A stretch of 64,000 nucleotides of DNA from Paraburkholderia agricolaris (lineage in GTDB: Bacteria > Pseudomonadota > Gammaproteobacteria > Burkholderiales > Burkholderiaceae), in NCBI RefSeq assembly GCF_009455635.1, contig NZ_QPER01000001.1, positions 3,782,001-3,846,000 of the forward strand, written 5' to 3'. Shown here piece by piece: positions 36,747 to 45,745 of this stretch; positions within the stretch are counted from its first letter, which is position 1, and every line of letters starts with the position of its first letter. Under the pieces are notes generated by a model. The model searched no databases. It worked only from the letters and a program-made list of their open reading frames with translations, and had not been told where the DNA came from. A program made the position numbers and the translations under genes.

Positions 36747-38000
36747 TCATAGCGTCGACTTTCTTTCCCGCAAGCTCATCATCACGCGGGGATTCAAACG
36801 GAAGCGTTGCTCCTGCGTGTTCAGCCAGAGCGATTTCGCCGCGACGCCGAAGAACAGCAGGCAACCCAGCGATTCAAAAATGTCCGTGGTGATGCCGCTG
36901 ATCAACAGGAACAGCAACATCGTCCATGCAAGCCTATCTTTGGATTCGCTAAAGAACAGTAGTCTTGCCAACAGAACCATGAAGATAAGCATGCCGAATA
37001 CGCCGAAATTCGCGATTGCATATAGCGCGGCATTGTCGGCATAGCCAATATTGAAGCCGAAGTTCTGGTGATAGTAGGTAGTCGCCGCGCCAAAGCCACC
37101 GGGACCGATTCCGAACCAGATGAGATTCTCCCGCAGCATGCCCTGCAGCAGCAGCGGCCACGTGTTCTCGAATCGATCCTGGAACGAAGAGAGCGCGCCG
37201 CCCCCAATGATCGAATGATTGATTGCCGCCGTGATGGCAAACGACGCAAGCGGCAGCAGGAGCACAGACGCCGCAGCCCAGGCAGCGGCTCTTCTGATCG
37301 TGTCCAGCTTTCCGAATCGCTCGATACACAACACAACCGCCAACGCAACGAGCGATGTCTTGTTGGTCGTGGCCCAGATAGAGAGCCCCGCCACCGCAAG
37401 CATCATCGTCGCGAATGGGAGCGACCGGAATCTCGGTATCAGCCACGTCGAGAGCAGGCCAATCATGAGCCCGGTGGCAGCGCTGTCGCGCCCGAACCCG
37501 GGCAACCGCGGTATTTCCCCAACGAAGTTCGAGTTCGTGACGTGCACAGCGGTCCCATCCACCATCGTGCTTGCCCCGACCCAAGGCAAAGGCGTGAAGT
37601 AACCGAAATAATTCACCAGCACGCCTAACATGCAAATCGCCGCGACGATCACGAACGCGGCCCGGGCTAACGGGCGGCCGAGTATCTCGATCGCTTCAGG
37701 CGGCGCCAGAATCGCGAAGAACATGGGTAATACGGTCCACCCCCAGAAGGCCACCGCGCTTGCACTGATGCCATTGAAAAGCGACACGCAGGCCTGCATG
37801 GCGAGGTACAGGAAAACGAGCAGGTGGCTCACCTTGGGGCGATACGAAAGGAACAGCACAACGCACGCGGCCATCATCAGCTTGGGCAGATAGATAGCCT
37901 GCGGCGCCCCCGCGATCGACGTGTAGTAGCGGATCGCGCCGGACATGACATCGCTTAAGATGCCGATGAAGAAGGTGAATACCCAAAGTGCGCCCATCAT
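36747..38000 (-). CDS. Wzy-like O-antigen/exopolysaccharide polymerase
   Basis: Inner-membrane protein of 417 aa with about ten hydrophobic segments and one large periplasmic loop (NHSIIGGGALSSFQDRFENT through YYHQNFGFNIGYADN). This is the layout of the O-antigen ligase/polymerase family. The motif IWFGIGPGGFG followed by a loop with His and the DNAALYAI segment fits Wzy_C proteins. It most probably polymerises the repeat units exported by the flippase at 31433. ATGA overlap (37997-38000) with the upstream gene shows coupled translation. Confidence 0.85.
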   Translation of the reverse strand: MMGALWVFTFFIGILSDVMSGAIRYYTSIAGAPQAIYLPKLMMAACVVLFLSYRPKVSHLLVFLYLAMQACVSLFNGISASAVAFWGWTVLPMFFAILAPPEAIEILGRPLARAAFVIVAAICMLGVLVNYFGYFTPLPWVGASTMVDGTAVHVTNSNFVGEIPRLPGFGRDSAATGLMIGLLSTWLIPRFRSLPFATMMLAVAGLSIWATTNKTSLVALAVVLCIERFGKLDTIRRAAAWAAASVLLLPLASFAITAAINHSIIGGGALSSFQDRFENTWPLLLQGMLRENLIWFGIGPGGFGAATTYYHQNFGFNIGYADNAALYAIANFGVFGMLIFMVLLARLLFFSESKDRLAWTMLLFLLISGITTDIFESLGCLLFFGVAAKSLWLNTQEQRFRLNPRVMMSLRERKSTL

Positions 38001-39490
38001 GCGTTCCCCGCATCTATCGGCATTGGGTGTTCGCTATGCCCGAGTGCCGATGTGTCGTGAACGGCGGCATTCGTGAACCTTCGAATCACGTTGTGAGTAA
38101 TCTGCGAAACGATTGCATGACTGGTTGCGCCGCTGTCGCCCAGAACGCGCGGCCAGTCGGTCGTACCGCCATTGAAAACCCATCCCTGATTGAGCCCGTC
38201 ACCCAGTTCCGGCTTGAACATGCCCATCGCGCCGACGCCGCCGATTTCCCATCCGACGAGCCGCGACGTATTGGCGAGCGTCACGAATCCGTTCGGAACG
38301 GGCGGTACGCCGTCGACTTCGTAGCCGACCAGATGGTCTTCGGCGCCGAACGTCTGCCCATTCTTTAGACCTGTTCCATCGAAAGCCCAATGATCGGCAT
38401 GCTGCACGGTGAAGCCCACCGGTTCGCGTCCGGTTCTCACCCATTTCCGCCTGAACCGGCTCCAGATACCGTACGATCCGCCACCATAGCCGTAACTCAA
38501 GCCGATCAGATTGCTCTCGTTGAAATCCGGCCATTGGTCAGCGAGCCGGTTCATTTCCTTGATGTTCTGCAGGTCCCCACTCGTGCCGAAATCAATCGGC
38601 CGAAAGCAGGTGTTACCGCTGAACACGGCCAGATTGCCGCCGCCGGCTATGAAGCGCGAGACGTGATCGCGCATCTCCTGGGTCCAATATTCATGGTGAC
38701 CGACGCTCAGCATGCAGCGATACTTGCTGAGATCGAGGTCCGTCCCACGATGCAGATCCACATCGGTATAAAAATCGCACGCAAGATGTTGCGTGTACAG
38801 CCAGCGGATGAATTTGGCATCCCAGTGAGTGAAGTGCTGCCTGGGCGAGCGCTTATCGTATGGGTCTTCGGCATGACCGATCTGAATACCGAGTCCGCCG
38901 CCTGGTCGCAGAAGACTCACCTTCGACGCGGGGCGCGTGCGGTAAATGGGATCGCCGTAAAAACAGCCGCCTCCCATCGAGTTGTAAGCGTGATAGGTGG
39001 CGATTGGCACCACGTACGCGATGGATGCCGCCGGCGAACGCGGCCGGATCACTACCAGTGCCATGCTGTCGCTATCCGGCGGCCCGGCGAAGACCGGCAG
39101 ACGCGCAGCACAACGACGCCCCAGATCCGTCAACGGTTCGCCGTTCTTGCCGACCTCGTAAGCAATCGCCGCATAAGCTCCGCTTTCCAGCACGTGAGCC
39201 TGCGGCTTGACTGTGATCGTCGGCCATTGCCAGTCGCTGTCGAATCGAACCGGTTTACGCTCGCGCGACGATTCGAATACGTAGTTGCCGTTGATGAGTT
39301 TCGCCGTCACGTCCCGCGTCGTCACCGCCGTCACGCCGCATACGCTGATCAACGACTCCTCGCCCCGTTGCTGATAGATCGCGATGGAGAACCGGCGGCG
39401 CGGCTGCACTGCCAAGTCGAGATTGTCTGCGGCAGTAAACGAAGTTTGAAGTGGGTAGAGTTGCATGCCTCGCGCGCCTCGGAAAGTCAC
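37997..39490 (-). CDS. N,N-dimethylformamidase-beta-like domain protein
   Basis: Protein of 497 aa from a GTG at 39490 (or 489 from the ATG at 39466). It resembles the large-subunit, C-terminal region of N,N-dimethylformamidase: IATYHAYNSMGGGCFY, DFYTDVDLHRGTDLDLSKY, then GHHEYWTQEMRDHVSRFIAG (residues 264-283) and GGNLAVFSGNTC. No signal peptide is evident. The reaction here is unknown; an amide hydrolase acting on a sugar substituent is a guess. It is four-base coupled to the Wzy-like gene and 15 bases after a GT2 gene. Confidence 0.8.
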   Translation of the reverse strand: MTFRGARGMQLYPLQTSFTAADNLDLAVQPRRRFSIAIYQQRGEESLISVCGVTAVTTRDVTAKLINGNYVFESSRERKPVRFDSDWQWPTITVKPQAHVLESGAYAAIAYEVGKNGEPLTDLGRRCAARLPVFAGPPDSDSMALVVIRPRSPAASIAYVVPIATYHAYNSMGGGCFYGDPIYRTRPASKVSLLRPGGGLGIQIGHAEDPYDKRSPRQHFTHWDAKFIRWLYTQHLACDFYTDVDLHRGTDLDLSKYRCMLSVGHHEYWTQEMRDHVSRFIAGGGNLAVFSGNTCFRPIDFGTSGDLQNIKEMNRLADQWPDFNESNLIGLSYGYGGGSYGIWSRFRRKWVRTGREPVGFTVQHADHWAFDGTGLKNGQTFGAEDHLVGYEVDGVPPVPNGFVTLANTSRLVGWEIGGVGAMGMFKPELGDGLNQGWVFNGGTTDWPRVLGDSGATSHAIVSQITHNVIRRFTNAAVHDTSALGHSEHPMPIDAGNA

Positions 39491-39505
39491 TTATCGGTCG
39501 CTGGC

Positions 39506-40573
39506 TCAGGGACGATCGTCCAGACGACTTGAATCGACACGGCTCGGCGCTGCTACGGCTGGCCGCAACTCCATGCCCAGCGTGCGCTTGATCAACCCCT
39601 TCATCTGAAACACGCGACGGTTGACCGATATCTGGGTACGAAAGCGCAATTCGGGTAACTGCTCCCTATGTTTCACCGCGAAGCTTCGGTACTTCGCGGC
39701 GGTCTCCTCCACCAGCTTCATTGCCTGAGGAAGCACGGACGCATCGACGCGAGAAGCGAGAAAACACTGATTGGCAAAGAACTTTCTGAACAGTGCGAGC
39801 CAGTAGACCCGCTCATCTTCCGCCTCGCTTTTCTTAAGTGCGTCCGCGGCAAAGTGCGCAACGCATTCCACTGAAAATAAGGTGGTGGTTTGCGTAATGC
39901 TCCCCGCGCGCCGGCGATAGTAATAGAGGCGATCGCGAATGCCGTACAACGTCTGGGCGCGCTTGTACACCAGTGGAATAGCAAAAGCATCTTCGTACAC
40001 GCGACCGACAGGAAATTCGATACCGTCCCACAACTCGCGGCGGTACACGCGCGAGCCGGAATGAACCTGACAAACGCGCGCAAATTCGAGCAAGGTCGTC
40101 ATGCTGTTGGTACGCAGCCCGGTCGAGGCACCGCCCACCATCGTTAGTGCACCCACTACGCGCCCGTTGGAATCCACCATCCCGACATTGAATTCGATGA
40201 TGTCCGCAGTGTCGGCATCGAGCAACGGCATGATGATGTCCGAAAAATTCGGCGCCCATTCATCGTCAGAATCGAGAAAACCGATATAGCGGGAGGTTGC
40301 GCGTGCTATCGCGGTGTTACGGGCAGCGCTTACGCCGCGGTTCTCCTGATGAATCACCGTGATGTTGTGTCCGCTCGCCTCTTCCTTGACCTGAAGAATT
40401 TCCTTCAGCGTGCCATCGGTCGAGCCATCGTCGACCACGATGAACTCGATCTCTTCCGATCGTGGTTGAGCGATCGCCGATCTGAGCGCTACGCCGATGT
40501 AGTGCTCGACGTTGAAGGCCGGGACTACCACGGACAAAATTGTCTCGCCGCTACGTCTATCCACTGATTTCAT
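39506..40573 (-). CDS. Family 2 glycosyltransferase (exopolysaccharide)
   Basis: GT-A fold transferase of 355 aa from the ATG at 40573; an upstream extension would run through low-complexity coding and is rejected. LSVVVPAFNVEHYIGVALRS, DDGSTDGTL and the metal site FLDSDDEW are canonical. A 120-residue carboxyl region follows that I cannot assign. First gene of the - strand operon containing the DMF-like, polymerase, glycosidase, kinase and flippase genes. Confidence 0.9.
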   Translation of the reverse strand: MKSVDRRSGETILSVVVPAFNVEHYIGVALRSAIAQPRSEEIEFIVVDDGSTDGTLKEILQVKEEASGHNITVIHQENRGVSAARNTAIARATSRYIGFLDSDDEWAPNFSDIIMPLLDADTADIIEFNVGMVDSNGRVVGALTMVGGASTGLRTNSMTTLLEFARVCQVHSGSRVYRRELWDGIEFPVGRVYEDAFAIPLVYKRAQTLYGIRDRLYYYRRRAGSITQTTTLFSVECVAHFAADALKKSEAEDERVYWLALFRKFFANQCFLASRVDASVLPQAMKLVEETAAKYRSFAVKHREQLPELRFRTQISVNRRVFQMKGLIKRTLGMELRPAVAAPSRVDSSRLDDRP

Positions 40574-40939
40574 AGGATGGGTGAGCCTTAAAAATCGTCG
40601 TCGATTCGTTTTATGCGGACCACGCGAATATTTCGGTACGCCCCCTGTACGGCTGCATATTGCGGTGCGGCGACGAGATCGTAAGTTCGGAAGCACACAG
40701 TGCAGGCACATACCGCCAGGTGGGATCGGCGGGGAGCACGGGTACAAAGCGCAGACAATTGCCGGCGAGGCCGAAATGTGACGTATCGCACCGACCCAAA
40801 ATTACCGGTTCGCTACCGTCTTCAAGTTGAAAATGCGCGTGTCGGTGAGCGGGCAGAGAGGGACTTACGTGCTTGACGTACTTGACGTGCTCGCGTCAAA
40901 CCAATAGCAGTCCGACACCTCAATCAGGAGGCTCCACCT
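40574..40939. other. Divergent promoter region of two GT2 genes
   Basis: 366 bases between divergent transcripts. The TTGACG cluster at 40873-40899 lies closest to the + strand gene and AGGAGG at 40926-40931 is its ribosome-binding site. No long open frame here looks like a gene. Confidence 0.5.
40873..40899. promoter_or_regulatory. TTGACG repeat cluster, possible operator or -35 region
   Basis: CTTGACGT occurs twice in direct order nine bases apart (40872-40879 and 40881-40888), and the second TTGACG pairs with an inverted CGTCAA at 40894-40899. TTGAC also fits a -35 box. It lies 40 bases before the start of the downstream GT2 gene. Confidence 0.4.
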
Positions 40940-41920
40940 ATGCCAGCGCCAAAAGTAAGCGTTCTGCTGCCCATGTACAACGTCGAACCTTACGTTGAAG
41001 CCTGCTTGATGTCGCTTCTATCGCAAACGTCTTCGGACTTCGAGATCATTGCGGTCGACGATTGCAGCCCGGACAGGTCAGGCGAGATTGCGGCCCGCAT
41101 TCTGAATGCACAGAACAAGGTGCCGTGGAAGCTGGTGGTCAACGAGCGCAACCAGGGGTTGGCCGAAACACGCCGAATTGCCGCCATGCAGGCGGTTGGC
41201 GACTATGTGCTATGCGTCGACAGTGACGACTATGTGCAACCGAATCTGATAGAGAGAGTTATCGAAGAAGCGGTCAAACATGACGCCGATGTGGTGATGT
41301 TCGCCGCGACGAACGTCAATGCAGACGGATCGGTGAATTACCAGATCGACAGTGAAGACAAGGTGATCAGCGGAGTCGAGGCCGTTGAGGGAATCATGGA
41401 CCTGAAGCTGCAGGCCTATTGCTGGAACAAACTGGTGCGGCGCTCCATCTTTGCAGACGTGCACCATCCGAGCGGACTCATCTACGAAGATATCTGCGTA
41501 TCGGTCCAGACCTTGGGCAAATCCAGAACGGTCCGCCTGATACCTGACCGTTTGTACTTCTATGTGCTTCGCGATTCGGGAATCTCGACGCGGTTCAATC
41601 CAAAGATCCTCGATCTTTTCGCCATCATGGATCTGGTGGAGAAGACCACGGCTTCACTTCCGATCAAGAACCGGGAGCGGCGTCTCTTCAGGCTGAAGTA
41701 CATCTATGGCTTCAGAACCATTGCGTTTCAGGTGGCAATGAGAGCACCCACTTATCGACTGGCCAGCCCCATTCTCAAGACTGTCGCCGAGCGTTTGCAT
41801 CCTCAGCATCTTTATCGCATGTATGCGGATAGCCGTCCGAAGCTGTCGTTCGTGATGTGCCTGCTCAAGATACATCCGAGAATCTTCTACAGCTTCGTCC
41901 GGCGCTTTTCCGAACGATAG
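40940..41920 (+). CDS. Family 2 glycosyltransferase (exopolysaccharide)
   Basis: GT-A fold transferase of 326 aa with AGGAGG eight bases upstream, one of the strongest ribosome-binding sites in the window. KVSVLLPMYNVEPYVEACL, VDDCSPDRSGEI and the metal site VDSDDYVQ mark the catalytic domain. The carboxyl 100 residues are basic, with several Arg/Tyr, as in other capsule transferases. It is divergent from the operon that begins at 40573 and convergent with the secreted glycosidase gene. Confidence 0.9.
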   Translation: MPAPKVSVLLPMYNVEPYVEACLMSLLSQTSSDFEIIAVDDCSPDRSGEIAARILNAQNKVPWKLVVNERNQGLAETRRIAAMQAVGDYVLCVDSDDYVQPNLIERVIEEAVKHDADVVMFAATNVNADGSVNYQIDSEDKVISGVEAVEGIMDLKLQAYCWNKLVRRSIFADVHHPSGLIYEDICVSVQTLGKSRTVRLIPDRLYFYVLRDSGISTRFNPKILDLFAIMDLVEKTTASLPIKNRERRLFRLKYIYGFRTIAFQVAMRAPTYRLASPILKTVAERLHPQHLYRMYADSRPKLSFVMCLLKIHPRIFYSFVRRFSER

Positions 41921-41986
41921 AACCTCTGCGACAAGTAACACCGAGGCCGGTTGCGCGTGCCACGCGCAACCGGCTCATTTACTTGC

Positions 41987-43414
41987 TTAAGGTACCGGCG
42001 AAGCTGCAACCGCCGCTTTGATCGTCGCGTAGATCGGCTTCTGAGTCGCACTGCTGGTCATGATGCCGTAGTTCCCGGTCGGATCGTCGTACAGTTCGTA
42101 CCAGTTGAAACCGATCACGTTGTACGTAGCCTTGGCTGCGACGAGCTCAGGAATCGTCTTGTTGATATACGTCTGTGCCTGCGCCGTGGAGAAGTCGGTG
42201 TTCACGCCGATTTCCGTGAACATGATCGGCAGGTTGTACGCATCATGCAGGGACTTCAGAACGTTATAGTTCGTGCCCGTCACACCCCACGTATTCTCCG
42301 GATCGCCGCCGTCGGAGTACCAGTGCAACTGGATAATGTCCGTCTTCACCACCGGGTGTCCGGTCGAGCCATCCGGCTGCGTACCCGTCAGCATGCCCTT
42401 GTACCAACCCAGATGCAGGAAGCCCGATGAGGCGGTGTTGATGATCTTCGTCGTGCCTGTGGTGTCGACCGAACGCCAGCCGTCGTAATAGCCGCGCAGC
42501 GCGCCGCGCCAGATCGGCCACGTGTTGTTGTCGTAGTCCGACACGTTCGCACCGTCGTTGGCGACCGGCTGGTTGTGGCTATCGAGATCGTATTCATTGC
42601 CGAATTCGACCGCCGGAACGCCCTTGAATTTGGTCGCTGCGTACGCTGCCATCGAGTATGCGTAGGCATAAGCGCTCGCCTCAGTCGGCGTTTGGCCGTT
42701 CAGCGAAGGATCGTCCCACGGATAGGCGTCGATCATCGGCATGACCGTGATCTTCGATCCCATGCCCGGGATAACCGTATTCGCGATCGTATCGATCTGA
42801 TCGTAGCTGTGGATGTCTTGGCGCGTTCCCGTCAGCCCAAGATCCGTGAGGGTCGCGGCTTGCGTGGCGAGCGGAACCGAAGTGTAAATGCCGCCGTAGT
42901 TGTAGTGCTGATTGACGCCGAAGAACGGAATCGCCGCAGACGTCGTGGTTCCGGCCGTGCTGGATGCAGCGGTGGTAGTCGTCGTGGAGCCGGAAGTGGA
43001 AGTGGTGCCCGAGGTGGAGCCCGAAGTAGAAGCAGGACGCGGATCAGCCGATGCTACCCAGTTGCTGTTCTGCCAGACCCACCATTGATTGTCGACGTTC
43101 TGCTGATACATCTTGCCGGCGTACCACAGCAACAGCGTGATGTTCATCGTAAAGCCGGCCTTCTGACCCGCGCGATAGGCCACGCCACTCTTCACCGTCC
43201 AGACAGCGCCCGAGGCATCGTTGATCGAGGTAGACGGGGGAATCGCGGTGCCGCTGACTGACGCCGGATGCTTGGCGACGTTCACAACGGTGGTCGGATC
43301 GACGGCGTTAGCCGCAACACCCGTGGGGTCGCTACCACCACCGCCGCCACCACATGCCGCAAAAATTGGTACAACTAAGTAGATGGAATAATTGATTAAA
43401 TTTCGTAGCTTCAT
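41987..43414 (-). CDS. Secreted clan-A glycoside hydrolase lipoprotein
   Basis: Exported protein of 475 aa with lipobox FAAC, Cys21 being the lipid anchor, followed by six glycines. Residues 68-126 are a small module (ITLLLWYAGKMYQQNV, WWVWQNSNWV) that I recall next to other Burkholderia secreted enzymes. A Ser/Thr linker (about 128-159) leads to a TIM barrel with Glu274 (EFGNEYD) as likely acid/base and Glu401 (MFTEIG) as nucleophile. The substrate may be the polymer of this locus. It has a long leader with a perfect palindrome upstream. Confidence 0.8.
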   Translation of the reverse strand: MKLRNLINYSIYLVVPIFAACGGGGGGSDPTGVAANAVDPTTVVNVAKHPASVSGTAIPPSTSINDASGAVWTVKSGVAYRAGQKAGFTMNITLLLWYAGKMYQQNVDNQWWVWQNSNWVASADPRPASTSGSTSGTTSTSGSTTTTTAASSTAGTTTSAAIPFFGVNQHYNYGGIYTSVPLATQAATLTDLGLTGTRQDIHSYDQIDTIANTVIPGMGSKITVMPMIDAYPWDDPSLNGQTPTEASAYAYAYSMAAYAATKFKGVPAVEFGNEYDLDSHNQPVANDGANVSDYDNNTWPIWRGALRGYYDGWRSVDTTGTTKIINTASSGFLHLGWYKGMLTGTQPDGSTGHPVVKTDIIQLHWYSDGGDPENTWGVTGTNYNVLKSLHDAYNLPIMFTEIGVNTDFSTAQAQTYINKTIPELVAAKATYNVIGFNWYELYDDPTGNYGIMTSSATQKPIYATIKAAVAASPVP

Positions 43415-43832
43415 CTTTATGACTCTGAGCTTTTAACGGCCTAAAACCAGAAAAAGTTCGCCCCGGCGTCCGCGGGGGAAGCCATCGACGACTGGTTCAG
43501 GATGAAAGAAGGCAGGACGGCTTGTGCGCCCGGCAAAACTGGGCACAACTTCACAACATGCGTACCGCCTAGGCAGAACCTACCGCTGTTCTGTCCGATA
43601 AGGTGAGGCAATGTTACACAGATGAAACGTTTTTCTCGAGTTTTGAACCGTAACAACGTGTAACGTCTGACTAATGCGCGGTAAATTTCACTTTTATATT
43701 ATTAATATAAAAGTGAAATGGTCTAATTTGACGCGCCTTACGCTGATCCGTGAAAACCCGCACTGGGCCTGGCTCTGAGCGCCATTCGGCGGCACGAAAC
43801 GACGGGCCGCGGAACAACTCCAAGTCAATAAA
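43415..43832. other. Region between glycosidase and chemoreceptor genes
   Basis: 418 bases without a gene; both flanking genes are on the - strand, so it holds the 3' end of the chemoreceptor gene and the promoter and leader of the glycosidase gene. The palindrome at 43685-43719 is its main feature. Its A/T-rich centre contrasts with the G+C of the flanks. Confidence 0.5.
43685..43719. promoter_or_regulatory. Perfect A/T-rich palindrome
   Basis: ATTTCACTTTTATATT and its exact complement flank the three-base centre ATT, a 35-base perfect palindrome. There is no T-run after it on either strand, so it is an unlikely terminator. A binding site for a dimeric regulator, or a cruciform, fits better. 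It lies about 270 bases upstream of the glycosidase gene. Confidence 0.6.
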
Positions 43833-45476
43833 TCAAGCAATTTTCAAATCTATTTCGTTGTGCGACAGAGACAATTTTTTATTGGGGTTATATTCAATTG
43901 AAGCTATTTCTTTAGCTGTTGTTGATTGATCGTCGAGTCGAAATACGGCGACTGCGTCACGCAATGCAACCGCGTGCTCTTCCAGTGATTTGGCCGCTGC
44001 CGCAGCCTCTTCCACGAGCGCTGCGTTGTGCTGCGTGACTTCATCGATCTGTGCGACTGCCTTGTTGACCTGTTCGATTCCATCGCTCTGTTCGAGCGCT
44101 GACGCTTCGATCTCGTTCATGACACCCGTGACGCGTTGAACCGCGTCCATCGCCTCATGAATTGTCTTCTGCGCATCGGACACGAGCGATGCCCCCTGCT
44201 CCACTTTCGCAGCCGATTCGCCGATCAACTCCTTGATCTCCTTCGCCGCCGAGCCGGACCGCTGTGCGAGGCTACGCACCTCCGAGGCAACCACTGCAAA
44301 GCCTCGTCCCTGCTCCCCCGCACGCGCTGCTTCGACGGCCGCGTTCAACGCGAGGATGTTAGTCTGAAACGCGATGCCTTCGATCATGCCGATAATCTCA
44401 GCCACTTTCCTCGACGATGCGCTTATCCCATCCATCGTCTCAGTGACACGCGACACCACAGCGCCACCACGGGTCACTGTATCCAACGCACCCTGCGCCA
44501 ACCGGTTTGCCTGCTTCGCGTTATCCGCGTTCTGCTTCACCGTCGCCGAAAGCTGTTCCATGCTTGCCGCGGTTTGCTGAAGCGCGGCAGCCTGCTGTTC
44601 GGTGCGCGACGACAGATCGGCGTTACCCGACGCAATCTCGTTTGCACCTTGAGTGATTGCCGTCGTACTGCCGCGTACCTTGGCCACCGTCTCGACCAGG
44701 CCGTCGCGCATCTTCGTCAACGCACCGAGCAACTGACCCATCTCGTTGCGCGACTTGCTTCTGATGCTAATCGTCAGATCGCCGGCAGCAATCCGTTCGA
44801 AATGTTTGATGGTTGCATTGACCGGCTTGATCACCGCCGCGGACAAACCGACCCGCGCCATCACGCCGATCACAATGGCAATTGCGCCGATGCCGGCGAA
44901 CAGCAGCGTCGCCATCTGGAAGCGCTGCGCCGCCGTCTCGGCCTGCTGGCGCTGGCTATCCATTTGCACACGCTGGAGGGTATCGATGGATTTCGAATAA
45001 GCCGCGTAAAAGGCATTCGCCGTCTCACCCTGGATGTTGCGGAAGGTGTTGAAGTCGAAGTCGGTCAGTGCCTTGAATTCCGGCTCGATTGCTTTGTCGA
45101 CAAGCGCACTGCGTGCCTGCTCGACGCTCTGCGCAAGCTTCTTTTCGTCCTCGCTTGCGAACGGGCCGGCCATGTAATTGGCGAAGTCCTTGTTCGACTC
45201 GACCAGCACCTTATGCGCCGCCGGCAACAGGTCGTCGGTTTGCTTGCCGACGCTGAAGAGCGTCTGATAGGAGCCGAGCGCGAGCTGCACTTGCAGCAGC
45301 TTCTCGGAGCTCGCCTTCAGATGTGACAGAGCCACGGCGCTGTGCTGCGTTTCATCGAGGCTGCTATTGGCAAGCTTCAACGCGCCGTAGCCGACGCCGA
45401 TCACGATCAGCAGGAAAGCAACGAACACGCTGATCACGAGCGTCAGGCCGCCACGAATGGTGATGTTATTAAGCAT
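43833..45476 (-). CDS. Methyl-accepting chemotaxis protein (Tar-like)
   Basis: Chemoreceptor of 547 aa. Membrane segments at about residues 11-31 and 190-212 enclose a periplasmic helical sensor domain (4-helix bundle type). HAMP follows ([16 protein letters not shown]), then the signalling helices with the conserved hairpin [20 protein letters not shown] and [20 protein letters not shown]. No terminal NWETF-like pentapeptide is present, so CheR/CheB would bind elsewhere. It carries its own upstream region and is not obviously part of a polysaccharide operon. Confidence 0.95.
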   Translation of the reverse strand: MLNNITIRGGLTLVISVFVAFLLIVIGVGYGALKLANSSLDETQHSAVALSHLKASSEKLLQVQLALGSYQTLFSVGKQTDDLLPAAHKVLVESNKDFANYMAGPFASEDEKKLAQSVEQARSALVDKAIEPEFKALTDFDFNTFRNIQGETANAFYAAYSKSIDTLQRVQMDSQRQQAETAAQRFQMATLLFAGIGAIAIVIGVMARVGLSAAVIKPVNATIKHFERIAAGDLTISIRSKSRNEMGQLLGALTKMRDGLVETVAKVRGSTTAITQGANEIASGNADLSSRTEQQAAALQQTAASMEQLSATVKQNADNAKQANRLAQGALDTVTRGGAVVSRVTETMDGISASSRKVAEIIGMIEGIAFQTNILALNAAVEAARAGEQGRGFAVVASEVRSLAQRSGSAAKEIKELIGESAAKVEQGASLVSDAQKTIHEAMDAVQRVTGVMNEIEASALEQSDGIEQVNKAVAQIDEVTQHNAALVEEAAAAAKSLEEHAVALRDAVAVFRLDDQSTTAKEIASIEYNPNKKLSLSHNEIDLKIA

Positions 45477-45712
45477 TGGGTCTCCGGAACGTCCTAATGA
45501 TCGGCGGCGAACCCCACGAGGCGCTGGCGATCATCTTTTTCGCCTGCAACTTACACGTCGCCGCATCCAGGTTAACGGCCTTCCGCGACCCTCGTTAAAT
45601 AGGTGAAATCCATGACGGGCCTAGGTTTGCGGGCCGTTTAAGCTTCACTATCTGGGATTTTCCGCATAATCGGAGCAAACCCTGCTTTTCAGGACGGTAT
45701 GCGTTTCGTTTG

Positions 45713-45718
45713 TATAAT
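45713..45718 (+). promoter_or_regulatory. Candidate -10 box of the WecA-like gene
   Basis: TATAAT at 45713-45718, 28 bases before the ATG at 45746, preceded by TTTG. No good -35 box is seen at the expected spacing. Confidence 0.4.
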
Positions 45719-45745
45719 TCGGCGTCTCCGCTCAGGCCCACTTTC

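Noticed and set aside
42955..43045. Short repetitive tract that might be a minisatellite
   Set aside because: It encodes the Ser/Thr linker of the secreted glycosidase and the units are too irregular to count as a separate repeat.
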